Assembly: GCA_036267255.1 (NCBI GenBank)
Contig: DATAWK010000012.1
Coordinates: 1-54,309, forward strand
Reading direction: 5' to 3'
DNA: 54,309 bases
Origin: DATAWK01 sp036267255
GTDB taxonomy: Bacteria; Acidobacteriota; Terriglobia; Terriglobales; Acidobacteriaceae
This document shows, in pieces, positions 51,181 to 54,309 of this stretch. A program made the position numbers and the translations under genes. Below the pieces are notes generated by a model that saw only the letters and a list, made by a program, of their open reading frames with translations, had not been told where the DNA came from and made no database searches. Every line of letters starts with the position of its first letter. Positions within the stretch are counted from its first letter, which is position 1.

Positions 51181-52398
51181 GTGACGTGGCATAGACTCTG
51201 GAATCGTAGAACATTTTTGCAGCGACTGGGATATCTCTCTGGCCTTGGCGTTGTTGGCTCGCACACAGCCTGGAGTTTCGCCAAGGTTCAACCGCTGGTG
51301 CGAGACATGCATCCGATGAGAGGCGAGACCGAGCCTCTGTTTGCTTATGTCGGTAGCTGGGATCATGGCATACAGGTATTTGCTGTAGAAGACAGGCGTT
51401 GGAGATTAACGCAAACCATCGCCAGCAATCAACCTTCCGCTTTAGCCTTGCATCCCACCCGGAGATTTATCTATGCGGTCAACGAGATCCATGAGTATCA
51501 GAATCTACCTACCAGTACTGTAGAGGCGTACGGCATTGATGCCCACGATGGCCACCTGGTCTTGCTGAATCGCCAGCCCCTGTCGTTATCTGCCGTCGCT
51601 CCGAGATACTTAGCTGTTTCACCGGACGGTTCCAGTTTGGTCGTCGCGGTGCATGGCGGGGGGGCCTATAACGTGTTACCGATACGCACCGATGGATCGC
51701 TTGAAAGCGTGTCGGGAATTATGAAAGAGGTTGGCTCCGGACCTGACCAGGAGCACCAGAAGGCTGCTCATCCACAGATGCTGCTATTCGACACCACGCA
51801 GCGCCATCTTTTGAGCGCCGATCTTGGCAGTGACAGGTTGAATGTCTTTACTTTGGCTGAGAATCAGCTCATTGCAATGCATCGAAGCACGACTATACCG
51901 GGCAGAGGGCCGCGTTCCCTCGCACTTCACCCCTCAGGTCGCATGCTGTATGTGATGAATGAACTGAATGCTTCCATTTCATGTTTCGGCTACGACGCAG
52001 CAAGCGGCCAGATCCTGGATCAATTGCAGCATCAACCCCTTCAGACCGGAGCATTTTCTAAAAATGCCGGCACGACAGCCATGGCAATGCATTCATCTGG
52101 AAATTTTCTGTACACATCGTGCGCCCACTCTGGCGCAGGTAGCTCTGCAAACAGCAGGATTATGGCCTGGCGCATGGATGCTGCCACCGGAAAGCTCAAT
52201 CTCATCCAGGAGTTGGACAGCTGGATGAATTCTTCGTACGTGGAAAACATGATTCCGTCGCACAACACCCTGTTCGTGCTGAGTCAAGCAGAGGGTATTT
52301 TCCGGTTGAACCTTGATCCTATGAATGGATTATTGGACCATGCTGTTCCAGTGGCCAAAGTATCCGCACCAAAAAGTATGGTCCTGCAATATCTTTAG
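51181..52398 (+). CDS. Tat-type exported beta-propeller lactonase (YbhE/6-phosphogluconolactonase-like)
   Basis: GTG at 51181 lies 7 bases after AGGAGG and gives 405 residues; an in-frame GTG at 51175 is too close to the ribosome-binding site. The N-terminus NRRTFLQRLGYLSGLGVVG is a twin-arginine-type signal. The body has propeller repeats of the lactonase family: PLFAYVGSWDHGIQVF, LALHPTRRFIYAVNE, RYLAVSPDGSSLVVAVHGGG, GPRSLALHPSGRMLYVMNEL and AMAMHSSGNFLYTS. Such proteins open sugar lactones. It follows the FAD oxidase, so it may hydrolyse that enzyme's product. Confidence 0.85.
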   Translation: MTWHRLWNRRTFLQRLGYLSGLGVVGSHTAWSFAKVQPLVRDMHPMRGETEPLFAYVGSWDHGIQVFAVEDRRWRLTQTIASNQPSALALHPTRRFIYAVNEIHEYQNLPTSTVEAYGIDAHDGHLVLLNRQPLSLSAVAPRYLAVSPDGSSLVVAVHGGGAYNVLPIRTDGSLESVSGIMKEVGSGPDQEHQKAAHPQMLLFDTTQRHLLSADLGSDRLNVFTLAENQLIAMHRSTTIPGRGPRSLALHPSGRMLYVMNELNASISCFGYDAASGQILDQLQHQPLQTGAFSKNAGTTAMAMHSSGNFLYTSCAHSGAGSSANSRIMAWRMDAATGKLNLIQELDSWMNSSYVENMIPSHNTLFVLSQAEGIFRLNLDPMNGLLDHAVPVAKVSAPKSMVLQYL

Positions 52399-52445
52399 GT
52401 TCTGCGTAAAAGATATTACCCTCTGAACGAAGCAGATTGTACAAA

Positions 52446-52465
52446 CTCCATCTACATCGATGGAG
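52446..52465. terminator. candidate hairpin between convergent genes
   Basis: CTCCATC-N6-GATGGAG, 48 bp after the lactonase stop and just beyond the end of the PLP gene. No clear T run, so the assignment is tentative. Confidence 0.35.
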
Positions 52466-52471
52466 ATGTGC

Positions 52472-53809
52472 TCACGATGTTACGATCCCGGAATGCAAAA
52501 TCTCCGATAAACGATCGGCAATGATCTTTTCTTCTCCTGGCTTCAGCATCCAGGGGGTTATGCCCACGGAAGGTCTTGGCTTTGCGCCTCCCTTTTTCCA
52601 GCCACCACCATCCCCGCCCGCTAGACGGATGGACAATGGCTTGGAGGCAGCAAGTTGTTCCGTTACCTGCTTCCTCGTCAGCAAAATTTTGGCAGGATCC
52701 CAACTGATCGACATACTTACAGTATGATTGGCAATCTGATTCGGATTGAAATCATAGGCGGTAGTCACGCTAGGAATTTTTTTGACTTTGTCTGAAATAT
52801 GACCGAGTTGCACATAGTACTGTTTCAAGATTGCATCCTGGTCGGAGGCTAAAAACATTTCCAGAGCCTTCAACATCCCGCAGATTTCTTCTTTGCCTAC
52901 TTTTGAAGCACGCCCAATGGTGTCTTCCTGAGGACTCATATTGAGCAGAGAACAGCGAATTAGTTCCTCTTTCCCCATTAACAATCCCGCAGCCTGTGGA
53001 CCACGAATGTCCTTGCCGCCGCTAAAGGTAACGAGATCGTAGCCCATATTCGTGTATTTCCACAAACGTGGAATAGGCGGAGTGTCGGCAGCACAATCGT
53101 TGAAGGCTGGAAGATTGTGCTGGTGGGCGATCTGCACAAACTCATCCACCTTTACCTGACCCTGTTCGTTGAACAGGTTCGTGAAGTGCAACGCAGCCGT
53201 GCGCGGATTAATGGCTGCTATAAGCTCCTCACGAGTTTCAACTTCCACCAACTTCACTCCCGTCTGGCGAACCTGATGATCGAAAGGATAGCGATGGCTC
53301 TTTTGAATAATGACCTCACTCTTCGGCATACCGGTAAGGTCGGGGATCTGTTGTATGTACTGTTTATTGTCGCCGGTAAGAATGGCAGCGTAGCCTACGA
53401 GCAGGGCTGCGGCGGCTCCAGCAGTAACCAGGCCCGTGTAGCCGGCAGGCATTTTGCACATTTGGGCCATCATTTTACCGGCGGCGACCTCCAGTTCATT
53501 GATATCCACAAAGTGATCGTTGCCCAGCCGCATGACTTCGATCACCTCCGGCGCCATCAACGAACCACCCAGCACCGTATATGTTCCAGCGCCATTGAGG
53601 ACGGGAGTTACACCGAGTTCAGCATAAATATCTCCTGTCGAGCCAAGCCCTGTAAGACGCGGTGTGCCATGAACACTGGCCTTGCCATAATCCTTGCTTT
53701 GACCCATAAGCGGAGCGGCCTGTAATTTTCCTGTGGTAAAAAACGTACCGATAGCGGCGCCAAAAGTCGACAGGAATGATCGCCGACTCCAACCTGATTT
53801 GAGATTCAT
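52472..53809 (-). CDS. Tat-exported SelA-like PLP-dependent enzyme
   Basis: The 445-residue protein begins with WSRRSFLSTFGAAIGTFFTTG, a twin-arginine signal. The remainder is a fold-type I PLP enzyme of the SelA/D-glucosaminate-6-phosphate ammonia-lyase (DgaE) branch. It shows LGVTPVLNGAGTYTVLGGS, MPAGYTGLVTAGAAAALLVG, HQHNLPAFNDCAADTPP (Asp binding the ring nitrogen) and VTFSGGKDIRGPQAAGLL with the Schiff-base Lys. Tat export would let it leave the cell already folded with PLP. Relatives eliminate or transfer amino groups; the substrate is unknown. AAGGGAAG precedes ATG. Confidence 0.85.
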   Translation of the reverse strand: MNLKSGWSRRSFLSTFGAAIGTFFTTGKLQAAPLMGQSKDYGKASVHGTPRLTGLGSTGDIYAELGVTPVLNGAGTYTVLGGSLMAPEVIEVMRLGNDHFVDINELEVAAGKMMAQMCKMPAGYTGLVTAGAAAALLVGYAAILTGDNKQYIQQIPDLTGMPKSEVIIQKSHRYPFDHQVRQTGVKLVEVETREELIAAINPRTAALHFTNLFNEQGQVKVDEFVQIAHQHNLPAFNDCAADTPPIPRLWKYTNMGYDLVTFSGGKDIRGPQAAGLLMGKEELIRCSLLNMSPQEDTIGRASKVGKEEICGMLKALEMFLASDQDAILKQYYVQLGHISDKVKKIPSVTTAYDFNPNQIANHTVSMSISWDPAKILLTRKQVTEQLAASKPLSIRLAGGDGGGWKKGGAKPRPSVGITPWMLKPGEEKIIADRLSEILHSGIVTS

Positions 53810-54115
53810 AATTGACTTCCCTTCCTGTCTTCCTACTTCGCCCCAATACCTGGGCGGTTACTTGTTGACGCCTGCAGCAGCTTCATCAATACCTGGTAGA
53901 AGAAATTGCTGAGAAGTCCAGTCATATGACTACGGTGATATGTTGGACCATGCTTCGGAAAGCAGTGTATTACACGCAGTTCATGCCTTCATAATCCTCA
54001 ACTACGGTATGGAAAACGCTCCGTTGCAGGAATTTTTATTGCTACAAATATTCTGTTTGGCAATTTCATGCACACATCATAGGTCTCGATCTATTTCACT
54101 ACTATAGGCAAATGT
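53810..54115. other. 306-bp region upstream of the SelA-like gene
   Basis: Holds the promoter of the PLP gene and separates it from the transporter tail. Apart from the element at 54102-54133 I see no operator of the ATGCAA-N6-TTGCAT type and no small gene. Confidence 0.45.
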
Positions 54116-54133
54116 CTACTCAGAAACATAGGC
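54102..54133. promoter_or_regulatory. shared element CTATAGRCAAATG-N11/12-CATAGGC, second copy
   Basis: CTATAGGCAAATG (54102-54114) and CATAGGC (54127-54133) repeat the arrangement at 49351-49381. This copy overlaps the last codons of the transporter gene. A stem-loop, AAACATAGGCC-TTAT-GGCCTATGTTT (about 54124-54149), overlaps it. Confidence 0.35.
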
Positions 54134-54309
54134 CTTATGGCCTATGTTTTTCAAAGTCACATCAAGATGACGTTCGGGATGTACGGTAAGCCAGCAGGCA
54201 GCGCTGAACAGGGCAAGCACGGCGGCGATGGCAAAGGAGGTCGTCCAGCCATAGCGCTGGGCAATCCAGGGCGTCAGCGACGCCGTCACCGCCCCTCCAA
54301 TCTGTCCTC
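54116..54309 (-). CDS. MFS transporter, C-terminal fragment (cut by window edge)
   Basis: The last 64 codons are visible. GQIGGAVTASLTPWIAQRYGWTTSFAIAAVLALFSAACWLTV is a typical pair of final transmembrane helices joined by the R-Y-G-W-x-x-x-F loop found in MFS proteins (for example the ExuT/anion:cation symporter branch). A short cytoplasmic tail ends at TAG. It is on the same strand as the SelA-like gene and could precede it in an operon. The substrate cannot be judged from the tail. Confidence 0.7.
   Translation of the reverse strand, partial: GQIGGAVTASLTPWIAQRYGWTTSFAIAAVLALFSAACWLTVHPERHLDVTLKNIGHKAYVSE

Noticed and set aside
54124..54149. Rho-independent terminator on the plus strand
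   Set aside because: The stem-loop with a T run lies within the coding end of a minus-strand gene, and no plus-strand gene ends just before it. Listed only as part of the shared element.

Overview
The window reads as a chromosomal segment of a Gram-negative Acidobacteriota, most likely family Acidobacteriaceae. The reasons are a very long Oar-type TonB-dependent receptor with a carboxypeptidase-regulatory N-terminus, bacillithiol synthesis gene bshA, many secreted peptidases and Tat-exported enzymes, a GH127 glycosidase, and moderately high GC. No rRNA, CRISPR array or intact mobile element was found. The genus is not resolved from the sequence alone.

Left part (1-26 kb), mostly housekeeping. 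It opens with a hydrolase tail and a decayed tyrosine recombinase next to the 3' end of tRNA-Asp, then tRNA-Val. Next come a YdjC deacetylase with bshA, an orphan LytS kinase, stand-alone ribA, a DinB protein and a P-loop kinase. A glycolytic run follows (gap, a Rid protein, pgk, tpiA, HAD), convergent with a RibBA whose GTP cyclohydrolase II half looks degenerate. Then come a WxPGYW-rich lipoprotein, MarC, and class I ribonucleotide reductase genes nrdA-nrdB. These two sit behind a cobalamin riboswitch, a promoter and a candidate NrdR box. After them lie trmJ, a DrrAB-like ABC exporter with its TetR regulator and a clear operator, a lipase maturation factor homologue and a CrtI-like oxidoreductase.

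Middle (25.6-34.2 kb): gmhA, a threonine-dehydrogenase-like gene, a secreted carbohydrate-binding-like protein, a Tat-exported GH127 enzyme and the TonB-dependent receptor.

Right part (34.2-49 kb), the most interesting region. A four-gene run encodes secreted hydrolases: a D-aminoacylase-like amidohydrolase, an S9 peptidase, an amidase-signature enzyme and an M28 peptidase. An N-acylamino-acid racemase/OSBS-family enolase, an RpiR/MurR regulator and gamma-glutamyltransferase follow. Three intergenic regions here carry a dyad of form ATGCAA-N6-TTGCAT, each paired with a second dyad about 123-131 bp away. They flank the receptor/aminoacylase divergon, the racemase and the gamma-glutamyltransferase. 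I infer a local regulon for import and conversion of N-acyl-D-amino acids or gamma-glutamyl/murein peptides, probably controlled by the RpiR protein.

Far right (47.4-54.3 kb): an Fpg-type glycosylase, a Tat-exported RidA-like protein, a bicovalent FAD oxidase, a Tat-type beta-propeller lactonase, a Tat-exported SelA-like PLP protein and the tail of an MFS transporter.
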